From CAIKOD01 sp035505975 (GTDB lineage: Archaea > Halobacteriota > Methanomicrobia > Methanomicrobiales > Methanospirillaceae), in the NCBI GenBank assembly GCA_035505975.1, contig DATJQJ010000025.1, positions 62,001 to 126,000 of the forward strand: a stretch of DNA of 64,000 nucleotides, in the 5' to 3' direction. Positions within the stretch are counted from its first letter, which is position 1. Each line of letters begins with the position of its first letter. Under the pieces are notes generated by a model. It saw only the letters and a list, made by a program, of their open reading frames with translations. It ran no database searches and had not been told where the DNA came from. The position numbers were made by a program, and so were the translations under genes. Of the stretch, positions 15,348 through 24,307 are shown in pieces.

Positions 15348-16439
15348 TCAATCCCGGAATTCCTCGATCGTTGTCTGCCTCGTTCCCATGGTCTCGAACC
15401 CTGAAAGCCGGAGCCCGATCAACCGGATTTCATTATCGCCAATCGTCCCTGACAGGAGGGCTTCCGCAGTACTTTTGATGATCCCGATATCGTCGGTATA
15501 GCGTTCAAGAGTTCTCGACCGGGTGTAGGTCCTGAAATGTTCGTCCCGGACTTTGATTGTGACCGTCTTGAAACGAAGCCGTTCGGCCACGACACTCGTA
15601 TGAAGTTCATCTGCCATCGCACCGAGGACTTTCCAAAGTACTGCGACCTCATTCGTGTCCTTGTCGAATGTCGTCTCTCTCGAGATCGATTTGTAGCCCT
15701 CTTCCTGCCTGACTTCCCGGTAATCGATCCCGGTTGCAAGGTCGTGGAGGACGGCCCCCCATTTACCGAACAGGCCGATCAGTTCCTGGACATCCACGCG
15801 TACCAGGTCTCCGATCGACAGGATACCGATACCATGAAGTATGGCCCGCGTCTTTTTTCCAACGCCAGGGATCTTGTCTACCGGAAGTGGTGACAGGAAT
15901 TCTGCTACCTCTCCAGGAGTTACTACAGTCAGGCCGTCCGGTTTCCTGTAATCTGAAGCGATTTTGGCAACGATCTTCGAGGGTCCTACCCCGACCGAGC
16001 ATGAAAGACGGGTGACGCTCCTGATCTCCTTCTTCATCAGGTCTGCCAGATCGCGGGCCGACATGAAGCTTCCCGCGGATGAGAGGTCGATATAGGCCTC
16101 GTCGATGCTCACCTGTTCGAACCGGTCCCCGTATTTCTTGACAATATCCATGATCTCCCCCGACACCCTGACGTAAAGTTCGAAATGAGGCCTGACATAC
16201 ACCCCCTGCGGACATCGCTCGTAAGCCCGGGAAATTGGCATGGCTGAATGAATGCCGAACACACGGGCTTCGTAGGATGCCGTGCTGACCACGCCCCTGC
16301 CGGTCCCGCTCTTCGGGTCGGCACCAACAATAACGGGTTTCCCACGGAATTCCGGGTGTTCCCTGGTTTCAACGGCGGCAAAAAAAGCATCCATATCGAT
16401 ATGGGCGATAATCCTTATTTTCTGGTCCGGTGTCTGCAT
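15348..16439 (-). CDS. dinB: DNA polymerase IV (family Y translesion polymerase)
   Basis: 363 residues from MQTPDQK. Palm catalytic acids are seen in AHIDMDAFFAAVE and VSIDEAYIDLS, the fingers in SYEARVFGIHSAMP, the thumb HhH in VDKIPGVGKKTRAILHGIG, and a little-finger domain follows. The C-terminus QTTIEEF fits a PCNA-interacting peptide (Qxx[IL]xxF), linking it to the sliding clamp. It bypasses damaged template bases. Start 16439 is chosen because the family begins shortly before HIDMD; the longer frame starts with TTG at 16481. No damage-response element was identified upstream. Confidence 0.93.
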   Translation of the reverse strand: MQTPDQKIRIIAHIDMDAFFAAVETREHPEFRGKPVIVGADPKSGTGRGVVSTASYEARVFGIHSAMPISRAYERCPQGVYVRPHFELYVRVSGEIMDIVKKYGDRFEQVSIDEAYIDLSSAGSFMSARDLADLMKKEIRSVTRLSCSVGVGPSKIVAKIASDYRKPDGLTVVTPGEVAEFLSPLPVDKIPGVGKKTRAILHGIGILSIGDLVRVDVQELIGLFGKWGAVLHDLATGIDYREVRQEEGYKSISRETTFDKDTNEVAVLWKVLGAMADELHTSVVAERLRFKTVTIKVRDEHFRTYTRSRTLERYTDDIGIIKSTAEALLSGTIGDNEIRLIGLRLSGFETMGTRQTTIEEFRD

Positions 16440-16573
16440 ATTTCTGGTCCCGGGGATGAATAACCGATCCTGGCCGTCCAAAAGAACGATCTTATGCTTT
16501 GGGAAGGTATTTTAGCCTGTGCCTTACCCGATCACCTTAACGATACGGTGAGGGATGCAACTTCCCGCATCTC

Positions 16574-17764
16574 TCACACACCTGATGCCCCGGACTTCCC
16601 GAACTGCATGATAAACCCGTTCATGGAATGATTCTGTTTGTTTCTAAGCGGGATGACCATGATATCGAGATTAAGCGACGGAAACACTGTTTTTCCCGTT
16701 TCTTCACCTGACTGGTCCCGGGAAACAAAAAACCTGACGCTCTCCCCCCTCTCAAGCGCATCGCGTGCAGAAACAGGAAGGACCCGGCCTCTGAAGAGGT
16801 TAAAACTCCTCCACAATGCGTCTTTCCCCGACCCGAGCAATGACATGCAGGTCCTGTTCATCTCCACGAAATCCCCGTTCAGGTCGAAGAGCGCGATGGC
16901 CAGGGGCGAATGTTCGAACAGTCCCCTGAAGCGGGATTCATACCGGCTGCTTAATTCCTTTGCATTCCGACAACTGGTAATATCCCGGACCGATTCAATC
17001 GCCCCTGCCACGGCTCCGTGTTCATCAAAGAGAGGAGAGGCTGTCGTCCAGAGTACGTGCACTTCTGATTCCTGCTTAATGAAGTCGGCCTCGGCTTCGA
17101 TGGTTACTCCTCTCTTTTTTATCGAATAATAGCCCCAGAGCATGATCTCCTCCCTGGGTGCGAATACCAGATCGATCAGGAGGGGGCGTTTCTGCCCATA
17201 AAATGCAAGGGAATACTCCCCGTCTTCCCTGCCAAGCATCTCCTGCGCGGAAATGCCGGTCATTGCCTCCATTGCCCTGTTCCATGCCACGACCCGTCCG
17301 TCCCGGTCAACGGCGAAGGTCGCATCAGGGAAAAAATTGATGATATCGTATAATCTCCTGATCGATTGCCTGAGCCCTTCTTCCGCTTTCCGACGGGATA
17401 TGGCCTGCCTGATCATATTTTCAAGTTCTGCGAACCGGGTTTTCGGATCCCCGCCTTTTTGCAGGAAGAAATCGGCACCGTTGTTGAGCGCCTCGATGAC
17501 CACCTGTTCCTGTGATTTCCCGGTAAACATGATAAACGGGACGCGGTTATCGGAGCCCCGGAGCGTTTTAAGAAGCCCGATTCCATCCATGTCGGGCATC
17601 AGGTAATCGGATACGACGGCGTCATAGGATCGTTTTCCAATTTTCGAGAGCGCATCTTCCCCAGATTGGGCCGTATCCACAAATATTGTCCCATTCCTTG
17701 CAAGATAGTCCCGTGTAAGTTCAAGAAGGGCATTGTCATCCTCGATGAGAAGAACTGAAATCAT
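16574..17764 (-). CDS. Response regulator with two PAS domains and no output domain
   Basis: 396 residues. The receiver domain (about 1-120) has acidic residues IEDD, phospho-acceptor Asp53 (VSDYLMPDMDG), TGK with the conserved Lys, and FFLQKGGDP. Two PAS domains follow, near FPDATFAVDRDGRVVAWNRA and EHSPLAIALFDLNGDFVEMN. No histidine kinase, DNA-binding or cyclase domain follows. Such REC-PAS proteins are common in methanogens and may act by protein contact. The large kinase at 42875 has a very similar receiver, suggesting a shared family. Confidence 0.88.
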   Translation of the reverse strand: MISVLLIEDDNALLELTRDYLARNGTIFVDTAQSGEDALSKIGKRSYDAVVSDYLMPDMDGIGLLKTLRGSDNRVPFIMFTGKSQEQVVIEALNNGADFFLQKGGDPKTRFAELENMIRQAISRRKAEEGLRQSIRRLYDIINFFPDATFAVDRDGRVVAWNRAMEAMTGISAQEMLGREDGEYSLAFYGQKRPLLIDLVFAPREEIMLWGYYSIKKRGVTIEAEADFIKQESEVHVLWTTASPLFDEHGAVAGAIESVRDITSCRNAKELSSRYESRFRGLFEHSPLAIALFDLNGDFVEMNRTCMSLLGSGKDALWRSFNLFRGRVLPVSARDALERGESVRFFVSRDQSGEETGKTVFPSLNLDIMVIPLRNKQNHSMNGFIMQFGKSGASGV

Positions 17765-17934
17765 TGTATCTCGAGCTCCGGGTGATATTCCAATCCCTGA
17801 TTCCGCGTGAAGGCATGGGATGGGGTCCCTCCGTGGGACTTCAGTACAATACAGGTATACCTGACAAAAAAACCTGTTGCATTGACACCGGGAGTTCGTG
17901 CCGGCACCTATGGTCCCGGGCCGGGTCCCTGTTT

Positions 17935-20487
17935 TTATCGACGACGAATTCCGCCGCCGGCCAGTTTTTGCAGGTGCATGGAGACAATATACCGGGCTTC
18001 GGCTGCGTCTGTATCGGTCATCCCGTACAACCTGCCGACGTCCCGGTCGATCTCATCTTCGCATGCTGCCGCTTCGCGATGCAAAAGGTCATAACCGCTG
18101 TCGGGAGGGGCATTTTGTAATCCTGAACCGAGGGACAAACGGCGCTTCACAAGAAGCGTTATCCTATTTGCGAGATCGGTTTCCGCACTGCATTCGGGGT
18201 CAGGGAGGACCAGGGGAAACTCAGGGACTGCCTTGCTCCACGCCCCTGCCCGCTCAGGTCCGGCTGCCGATGAAAACAGGTATAACAAAAAGACGAAAGA
18301 ATTGAGTATGCCAATCATGGAAAGGTCGCGTGCAGGCAGCGCCGCCACGCCAGGGCCGGGATATGCCCCCCGTGGAGCTATAGCCCACCCGGGCCGGGAC
18401 CCCTCTCCTCCGCAGCCCAGCAACAGGACCGGTCCATGGAGAAAATCTGGTATATTCCGTCCGGTCCATTCCCACCAGCAACCTTGTTTCCGGGATGCAG
18501 GTCCATGTTCATTAGCCGATACCCTCGAGAAAATATTGAAAAAAGTCGCGTGATATGACGAGAACCAGGACACCGGGTCGGATTTGTTATCGGCAAGGTT
18601 TAATGTCGTCCCTTTCGGCATCACGACGAGGTATTTTTCGGATTTTATTGGGGAATAGGGAGAGATTTCCCCGGAACAGACGAACGGGAGGAGAAATGGC
18701 TGCAAGATTGGATCTTTTTTCATGACCAGTTCGGCATGTTCGCGACTGATCAGCAAACCCCCGGGGGACTTCTGACCCGGCTGGAAATATTCTCCGAGCA
18801 TGACCTGTGAAAGAGCGGACCCACGGCTCTGGATCAGGTTCCGGAGTCGTAACGGACTTATTTCAAAGAGCAACCAGGGTTTTTCACCGAGCGAACGCTG
18901 GTCCACTTTACGGGAGAGAACCCGGACAGGGTTTCCCTCACGGTCAACGGGGGTCTCTTCGGCAATCCCTGCGATGAATGACCGGGAAGCGGGGGTATTT
19001 ATGATGCTTGTCAGGACATGGGGCATTTTCATTCGGTTATGCACAGGCGCTGGTGCAAACCAGATAATCTCCTGTAACTGGAACCCGGAAAGCCATACCC
19101 TGAACCGGGATGCACCCGGGTCTCTCAACCACCTGCCGGTGCCGGTACCCAGATACACACCTCCTTTTTTCAGGACCGAAAGCCCGAACCTGATACAGGC
19201 CTGTTCAAGGTCTCCCGGGCGTCCTGCGGCCCTGCGGTGGCGGAGAGGGGGGTGAAAGGTTTCGTTCTCGTTCTTCAGGGGCGGACTGCAGCAGCGGCAG
19301 ATGACGAGATCAAATCCCCCTTCAGCTGCAATGTCAGGAAATAACGTATCTGTGACGGGCCTGTCTCCATGATGGGGGGGCCCGGTTGTTTCAGGGACTT
19401 GTGGCCCATATCCTGTTTCCCTGCCCAGGGAGTCCCAGGTCCTGATATTTCTGCATAATATACCGATGACCAGGTCCGGCTTAAAAGACACCAAATCGGG
19501 GTAGGTCAGGTGATCGAGGAGGTGCGAGAGCAATGACAACCTGGATACCATAACTACCTGGGGATCGTCGTCTGATGCGAAAACCGATTCCGCCAGAATC
19601 CTCGCTTTTTCACCCCATGTCAGGCAATAATCTCCGTCCCCGGTTTCGCAGACCGGGAGGGGACAAAATCCCTGCATTTCAATCCCGGGCCCCCGCCTCG
19701 GAATAACATTCTGGACGCTTCGCGACAAAGGGTCCTTTCCGTTCCTTAACTGGGGAACGAGGTGAACCCTGTACCACGACAGGTGCCATTCAAGCATATG
19801 GGCATATGCGGCTGCGAGCGTTCGTCCCGTACCGGGACAAGGATCGAGGATCCTGAATGTATTTCCCGATCCTGGATCCCTTCCCGACAACCCCTCATCG
19901 AGAATCCTGTCAAATACCTCCCTGACACACGTCGCCTGGAGAGAGCCAGGACCGGGACGGTAATCTGCTCTCCCGGTCTCTTCAATGACCATGCGGTTTT
20001 TGGATGATAACCTGACCTGCTGAGAGAGGAAAGAGTCCTGTATACCGGTTCCCGTTTCCCGTGAGTAATCTTTCCATCCTTCGGTAAATCCTGGTCCTTC
20101 GGTCAGGGCTATCAGATTTTCGGTCAGTCCTTCGTCCAGGATAAGGTCAGAAAACCTGGACTGAGTCTCGTGACCCCCGGGAACATACGACGGGCCGCAA
20201 CCCAGGTCACCAGGCGGGACTCCCAAACCGGCAAGAAATGCTGACAATCCCTTCAGAAGGCCCTGTTCCCTGATATGAGCGTTGAGCCCGGACGAACCCC
20301 GGACACATCCCGCAGATTCGAGGAGGCGGGCAGCGGTCAGAGCAAACAATATCTCGGTGACGGTTGAGGAGAACCGTCCTGGTCCGATATTCGGGTTTCT
20401 TGCCGCGATATTCTTTGCAAGCATTTCCCGTACCGCGGAGAGGGCGTGAACCGGTGCCGGGCCGTTCTCCTGGTACTTGTCTAACAT
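17935..20487 (-). CDS. Eco57I-like N6-adenine DNA methyltransferase homologue with degenerate motif IV
   Basis: 850 residues. An N-terminal helical part (1-200) precedes a Rossmann-type SAM motif ILDPCPGTGRTLAAA (213-227). The position of the catalytic NPPY reads FDLVICRCCSPP (392-403), and ACIRFGLSVLKKGGVYLGTG follows as in Eco57I/type I M subunits. The C-terminal half resembles a target-recognition region (KSEKYLVVMPKG). Loss of the Asn-Pro-Pro-Tyr motif suggests no methylation, though SAM binding may remain. It is translated from an ATG overlapping the stop of the preceding 113-residue gene (GAATGTTAG). Last gene of a four-gene unit. The methyltransferase origin is fairly sure; the present function is not. 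Confidence 0.7.
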   Translation of the reverse strand: MLDKYQENGPAPVHALSAVREMLAKNIAARNPNIGPGRFSSTVTEILFALTAARLLESAGCVRGSSGLNAHIREQGLLKGLSAFLAGLGVPPGDLGCGPSYVPGGHETQSRFSDLILDEGLTENLIALTEGPGFTEGWKDYSRETGTGIQDSFLSQQVRLSSKNRMVIEETGRADYRPGPGSLQATCVREVFDRILDEGLSGRDPGSGNTFRILDPCPGTGRTLAAAYAHMLEWHLSWYRVHLVPQLRNGKDPLSRSVQNVIPRRGPGIEMQGFCPLPVCETGDGDYCLTWGEKARILAESVFASDDDPQVVMVSRLSLLSHLLDHLTYPDLVSFKPDLVIGILCRNIRTWDSLGRETGYGPQVPETTGPPHHGDRPVTDTLFPDIAAEGGFDLVICRCCSPPLKNENETFHPPLRHRRAAGRPGDLEQACIRFGLSVLKKGGVYLGTGTGRWLRDPGASRFRVWLSGFQLQEIIWFAPAPVHNRMKMPHVLTSIINTPASRSFIAGIAEETPVDREGNPVRVLSRKVDQRSLGEKPWLLFEISPLRLRNLIQSRGSALSQVMLGEYFQPGQKSPGGLLISREHAELVMKKDPILQPFLLPFVCSGEISPYSPIKSEKYLVVMPKGTTLNLADNKSDPVSWFSSYHATFFNIFSRVSANEHGPASRKQGCWWEWTGRNIPDFLHGPVLLLGCGGEGSRPGWAIAPRGAYPGPGVAALPARDLSMIGILNSFVFLLYLFSSAAGPERAGAWSKAVPEFPLVLPDPECSAETDLANRITLLVKRRLSLGSGLQNAPPDSGYDLLHREAAACEDEIDRDVGRLYGMTDTDAAEARYIVSMHLQKLAGGGIRRR

Positions 20488-20822
20488 TCGTCCATGGTCA
20501 TGTAGATATTCAGGACTTCCCCGGCTTCCGGTTTACCTATCCGCAGGTTGACGACGTCGATGAGGACCTCGGCCATTTCCGGAGGGATACAGGCAACGCT
20601 CTCCTCGCCCGACCGCATCTTTTCTATGAGATAGACCAGGTCCCGGTTGTCCAGGCGGTTTAACCGTTCCCTAAAGTCCTCCTCATTCTTCGCATAATGA
20701 TTGGCAACAGGAGGGAGGAGCGAACGGAATTCTACTCCCGATCCGGAACAGATCATCTCCTCACATTCGGGGGCCAGTTTTCTTAATATCACGAGATCAT
20801 GCTCATCGAGTACCCTTGGCAT
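20481..20822 (-). CDS. Conserved small protein, unknown function
   Basis: A 113-residue, mainly helical, acidic protein: N-terminal DEHDLVILRKLAPECEEMIC, middle DFRERLNRLDNRDLVYLIEK, and a C-terminal helix PPEMAEVLIDVVNLRIGKPE. No catalytic motif is visible. Its last codons overlap the ATG of the methyltransferase-like gene by 7 bases, so the two are probably co-translated and may interact. I cannot name a family. Confidence 0.65.
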   Translation of the reverse strand: MPRVLDEHDLVILRKLAPECEEMICSGSGVEFRSLLPPVANHYAKNEEDFRERLNRLDNRDLVYLIEKMRSGEESVACIPPEMAEVLIDVVNLRIGKPEAGEVLNIYMTMDEC

Positions 20823-20903
20823 TGTGCAACTCCGGAGAAGTTATCGGAGTAATGTTAGAAGAGGTATTCGCTCCTGATACCTGGCGCCGGCACGGACTTC
20901 GGC

Positions 20904-21356
20904 CTACCGGGCGATGAGACCGATATGTTCGTTTGCTTTTGCCTGCAGGTGGTCCCTTTTTTCAAGGCCGGCGATATCCCGGACCGCCTCGAGGACATGC
21001 ACGGAATCTTCGAGGAACGAGAGGATATCGGCCGGGTAGATCTCGATACCGTATTCATCGAGCAGATGACTGCTTATCTGGCGGTGATCGAGTCCCCGTT
21101 CCCGGAGGTCGATGATCAGGGATGCAAATTTTCTCGCGGGACAATCGCATAATGGAGACTCCCTGCAGCGGCACCGGAGGAAATCTTCGAAAAATGCGAG
21201 CATCTGGGACCGTACCGCCGGGTCGAGGTGATCGAAATTAAGTTTTACCGAGACTGCCTCGAGGGTTGTCCCGTGAAAGGCCGATACCGGCAGCCGGTAT
21301 CCGACCAGGCGTTCTAGTTTTCTTGAGCTCCGGAACCGTGCCTTCTCGGCGATCAC
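20904..21356 (-). CDS. Cys-cluster helical protein, unknown function
   Basis: A 150-residue protein with GTG start overlapping the previous stop as GTGA. A central CRCRESPLCDCPARK motif gives four Cys, a likely zinc site. It is flanked by helices with ARKFASLIIDLRERGLDHRQ and SFLEDSVHVLEAVRDIAG. The Cys cluster and following helices recall a segment of archaeal superfamily II helicases (COG1202), but no helicase motif is present, so this link is tentative. It is coupled to the DUF2150-like gene upstream and lies 82 bp before the 113-residue gene. Confidence 0.6.
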   Translation of the reverse strand: MIAEKARFRSSRKLERLVGYRLPVSAFHGTTLEAVSVKLNFDHLDPAVRSQMLAFFEDFLRCRCRESPLCDCPARKFASLIIDLRERGLDHRQISSHLLDEYGIEIYPADILSFLEDSVHVLEAVRDIAGLEKRDHLQAKANEHIGLIAR

Positions 21357-21985
21357 GTCGCTTCTCCGGCTTCCTCATCAAAATTTTTAAGCGACGACAT
21401 AGCCTCGTTCATTGTCTCGACCTCGATCAGCCACTCGTCAAAAAGGGTCGGCTGGTCGATGTCGTCCTTAACATATTTACTGCAGCATGTGGCCCCGTTG
21501 ATGACGTTCGCCCCGATTTCTGCGGCAACACCAAGTGCCATCTCCATGTCGTCGTCGATAAGTTTGCGCCCCTCCTTTACGAGGACTTTGATATCGGTTC
21601 GGTAATCCCCCTGGAGGAATTTCCTGCAGGACGCAAAAAGGACAAGCATCGAAAGTTGCAGAGATTCGACGACTTCCTCGATAGCGTCTTGCGGTGCTTC
21701 CGACATGATGATCTTCTCGACATGGTCGAGTTTGTCATATGTCTCTTCCAATGAAAACCGCTGGTTCTGGTGCAACCTGATGATCTTCAAGACCGAGAGG
21801 GTAATGTCCTGACCGAAATTATAAAGGGCCTGGAACCCGTCGGGCATGTCGTCGCTCCCTTCGACCACATCAAAATTCGATTCCCTCAATCGGGAGAGCC
21901 AGTTATCCCACCGTTCCTGGTTGTAGAATATGTAGAACAGTTTCATCGGCTCCTGTTCGGGTGCCGTCTTTGATTTCTTTACCAT
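21353..21985 (-). CDS. DUF2150-like archaeal protein
   Basis: A helical protein of about 210 residues: FYIFYNQERWDNWLSRLRES at the start, then long amphipathic helices (KLDHVEKIIMSEAPQDAIEE) and a Cys pair (GATCCSKYV). It looks like the DUF2150 family of methanogens, recalled without a search. Start 21985 (MVKKSK) has AAGGTG well placed; the frame also offers ATGs at 22000 and 21931. It is first in the minus-strand unit 21985-17935. Confidence 0.6.
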   Translation of the reverse strand: MVKKSKTAPEQEPMKLFYIFYNQERWDNWLSRLRESNFDVVEGSDDMPDGFQALYNFGQDITLSVLKIIRLHQNQRFSLEETYDKLDHVEKIIMSEAPQDAIEEVVESLQLSMLVLFASCRKFLQGDYRTDIKVLVKEGRKLIDDDMEMALGVAAEIGANVINGATCCSKYVKDDIDQPTLFDEWLIEVETMNEAMSSLKNFDEEAGEAT

Positions 21986-22239
21986 TCTGTACACCTTCAT
22001 TCTCGCAAATTAAAGAATTTTCTGTCGATGACGCATCTTCGTACAAAAATCCCTGGTTTTTGAAAGCGATCTTACCGGCCAGGTCTTCATCGGAACCGGT
22101 AGTCCGTTTTGAACCTCCTGGTTCGAGCTATGAACTCATGATATCGTGTGAATATTTTATGCATGTCGATAGATGTTCCGGTATACAAACAGCCCTGTGC
22201 CATTGCCACCGCACAGGACACGAGAAAAAGGAAGATACC

Positions 22240-22524
22240 ATGAAGTTGCCACCTTCAGCATTGCTAGTGCACTCCCTTCTTTCGAAAGGCGAAGCACTCA
22301 CTCATAAAGAGATAGGAAAACTGACCGGACTTCCCCCGAGAACGGTCAGGTACGCACTCCAGAAACTCAGGGAGCGCTCCCTGATCAGGGAGGAATGGAA
22401 TTTCAAGGACGCACGCCAGATCAGGTACCGCAGCGGGGATGACGACCGGGAAGAATCGACCAAGCCTGACATGAAGGTCTGGCGCCCCGGAAAATCCTGC
22501 AGGTCGTCGGCTTCCCGGACGTGA
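22240..22524 (+). CDS. Winged-helix transcriptional regulator (MarR/ArsR-like fold)
   Basis: A 94-residue protein. ALLVHSLLSKGEALTHKEIG, then KLTGLPPRTVRYALQKLRERSLIREEW, is a classic winged helix with recognition helix PPRTVRYALQKL. A wing (DARQIRYRSGD) and a short polar tail follow. AAGGAAGA precedes the ATG at 22240; the open frame extends upstream without homology. A dimerisation or ligand domain is absent, so it may work with a partner. The next gene downstream, 230 bp away, is PLD-like. Confidence 0.8.
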   Translation: MKLPPSALLVHSLLSKGEALTHKEIGKLTGLPPRTVRYALQKLRERSLIREEWNFKDARQIRYRSGDDDREESTKPDMKVWRPGKSCRSSASRT

Positions 22525-22753
22525 GAAGGCTGGGAAGATGGCCATCTGTCCCGGTATTATCGGAAGACTCCGGGTTCCCTGGCGCAGGGTGTACAGGGAA
22601 ACCCGGGCCCGCAGGTCTTTGTCACGCCAGGCAGGGTTATGGGACAATAACCGGAACTGACGTCTGGTTTTTCACTCTTTCCAGTATTCGCCGGTAAAAA
22701 TCTGCCTTGAATCGGGTATCATCCCGGTAACGTTAATCGTCAGTGGATACCAA

Positions 22754-23512
22754 ATGTCCCTGATGGCAACGCTTGTCCGTCGAGATGAAATGAGGGAGAT
22801 TGTCGACAGGATTATCACCGGATCCGGGCGATCCCTGTCCCTGGCCAGCCGGGACCTCACCCTGCCTGCAAGCCTCATACAAAGGGTCAGGAGTGGAGAC
22901 GGGCTCCCTGATATCAGGTTATATTACGGAGATCGCTTCATCGTAGGAGATCCGTCGGAAATTGCCATATTAAAGGAATGCCCGCATATCAGGGTGTTCG
23001 TATGCGAACTCCTGCGCACAAATCTATTCATGAACGAATCATCCGGCATCATCACTTCGTACAACCTCCTGGAATCACCAGGGAGATCACCTTTCGATCT
23101 CGGGGTCTCGTTCTCGGAAACAGCCGATGAAAAGATGTTTGCCTCCGCCTGCGACGCGATAGCAGCAATCGAAGCCGAAAGTCGCCTCCAGACGAATTTT
23201 TCCGATTCCCAACGAAAATCGGGTCCGACAGGTCGTCCTGATGAGAGAGAAGAGGAGAGGGCGGCCCCTGGCGGCACTGGATTTTTAACCAGGTTTTTCC
23301 ACGAAGCACTCGGGGGCGGCGGCTACTGCATCACCTGTGGTTCCCCGATGGATTACCGGAGGACGGCCCCATTTTGCACGCACTGCCAGAACAGGCAGAA
23401 AGGGCAGCCGGTTCTTGACAGTAACGGATTTTATTGCCATAATTGCGGGACAGCAGCCCATGTCACGCGCAAAGTCCCGTTCTGCAGTCGCTGCCTGTCT
23501 GATAGATTCTGA
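22754..23512 (+). CDS. Phospholipase D-like domain protein with two C-terminal zinc ribbons
   Basis: 252 residues. Residues 10-135 resemble a PLD-fold nuclease half: SGRSLSLASRDLTLPASLIQ, IRLYYGDRFIVGD, RVFVCELLRTNLFMNESSGI and ITSYNLLE. The catalytic HxK of the usual LHAKLYxNE is replaced (LLRTNLFMNE), so hydrolysis is doubtful. A disordered charged linker leads to two zinc ribbons, CITCGSPMDYRRTAPFCTHC and CHNCGTAAHVTRKVPFCSRC. The architecture suggests nucleic-acid or protein binding. The second Met (residue 4) is an alternative start. Confidence 0.7.
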   Translation: MSLMATLVRRDEMREIVDRIITGSGRSLSLASRDLTLPASLIQRVRSGDGLPDIRLYYGDRFIVGDPSEIAILKECPHIRVFVCELLRTNLFMNESSGIITSYNLLESPGRSPFDLGVSFSETADEKMFASACDAIAAIEAESRLQTNFSDSQRKSGPTGRPDEREEERAAPGGTGFLTRFFHEALGGGGYCITCGSPMDYRRTAPFCTHCQNRQKGQPVLDSNGFYCHNCGTAAHVTRKVPFCSRCLSDRF

Positions 23513-23633
23513 TTTTAAAGCTTGTGTGCTCTGTTAACATCCTCATTCATTCTTAAGGTGTCACTTCGACAGGATGGGTTTCATCGAACGGGACCGGCGG
23601 TCGACCCCAATCCGGTGCCGATCTCACAATTCA

Positions 23634-24008
23634 TTAACTCACCGCTTTCTTCACGAGAGCAGCGATCCTCGCCTCAGTGGTTGGGGTTATCTCCTTGAGG
23701 GCAAAGGCGACCGGCCACATCTCACCATCGTCAAGGTTCGCCTCGTGCTGAAAACCAAACGTCGCGTACCTTGTTCTGAACTTCCGGGCACTTTGGAAGA
23801 AACAGACGATTTTGCCTTCCCTGGTATAAGCGGGCATCCCGTACCAGAGCCTCGGCGAGAGGATCGGGGCATTGGCTTTGATGATGGCGTGGAGACGTTC
23901 GGCAATGGCGTGATCCGGTTCAGGCATCGAGGAGATATCCGCGAGCACTGCGCTCTCCCCGTCCGCCTTGTCCGCGAGCGGGCCGGGGTCTTGATAGCTT
24001 TTTTTCAT
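23634..24008 (-). CDS. DUF1801 (YdhG-like) protein
   Basis: 124 residues from MKKSYQDPG. Family features are AERLHAIIKANAPILSPRLW followed by YGMPAYTREGKIVCFF, and a C-terminal EARIAALVKKAVS. The fold is shared with bacterial frataxin-like YdhG proteins; the molecular role is unsettled. GAGGAATT lies just before the ATG at 24008, which decides this start over the open frame to 24044. Single gene. Confidence 0.85.
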   Translation of the reverse strand: MKKSYQDPGPLADKADGESAVLADISSMPEPDHAIAERLHAIIKANAPILSPRLWYGMPAYTREGKIVCFFQSARKFRTRYATFGFQHEANLDDGEMWPVAFALKEITPTTEARIAALVKKAVS

Positions 24009-24253
24009 AATTCCTCGCTGACAGATGAGCGACTCCTTTTGCATTCAAATGGGACTTCGGCCCAACCAGGAGGTTCCCGCAATGAACGTTGCCAATTCAC
24101 TATTCTGTTATATTGTCCAGGCCTGCAAAGGAGTCTGCCCGTTTCCTTATGATTGCCTCTTCATATTTGGTTGTTTTCATCCCCGGCCAGCATCTCGGTT
24201 CTCTTTATCTGTTCAGATAGCGCTGCTTATAGTGTAAATGCAGGTTATGCAGA

Positions 24254-24262
24254 TTATTTATT
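24254..24262 (+). promoter_or_regulatory. Candidate TATA box of the ABC exporter operon
   Basis: TTATTTATT lies about 50 bp before the ATG at 24308. Transcription would start near 24285, after the in-frame GTG at 24278, which supports the later start with its GGAGG at 24290-24294. Confidence 0.4.
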
Positions 24263-24307
24263 CACGAAAAGACACACGTGAGCTCCCCAGGGAGGCTGCC
24301 GGGCCCG

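Noticed and set aside
15348..16439. DinB near a response regulator as a possible SOS-like unit
   Set aside because: The genes are separated by 130 bp without shared regulatory sites; archaea lack LexA.
22110..22150. GGTTCGAGCTATGAAC, resembling a tRNA T-arm
   Set aside because: No acceptor, D or anticodon stems can be built around it.
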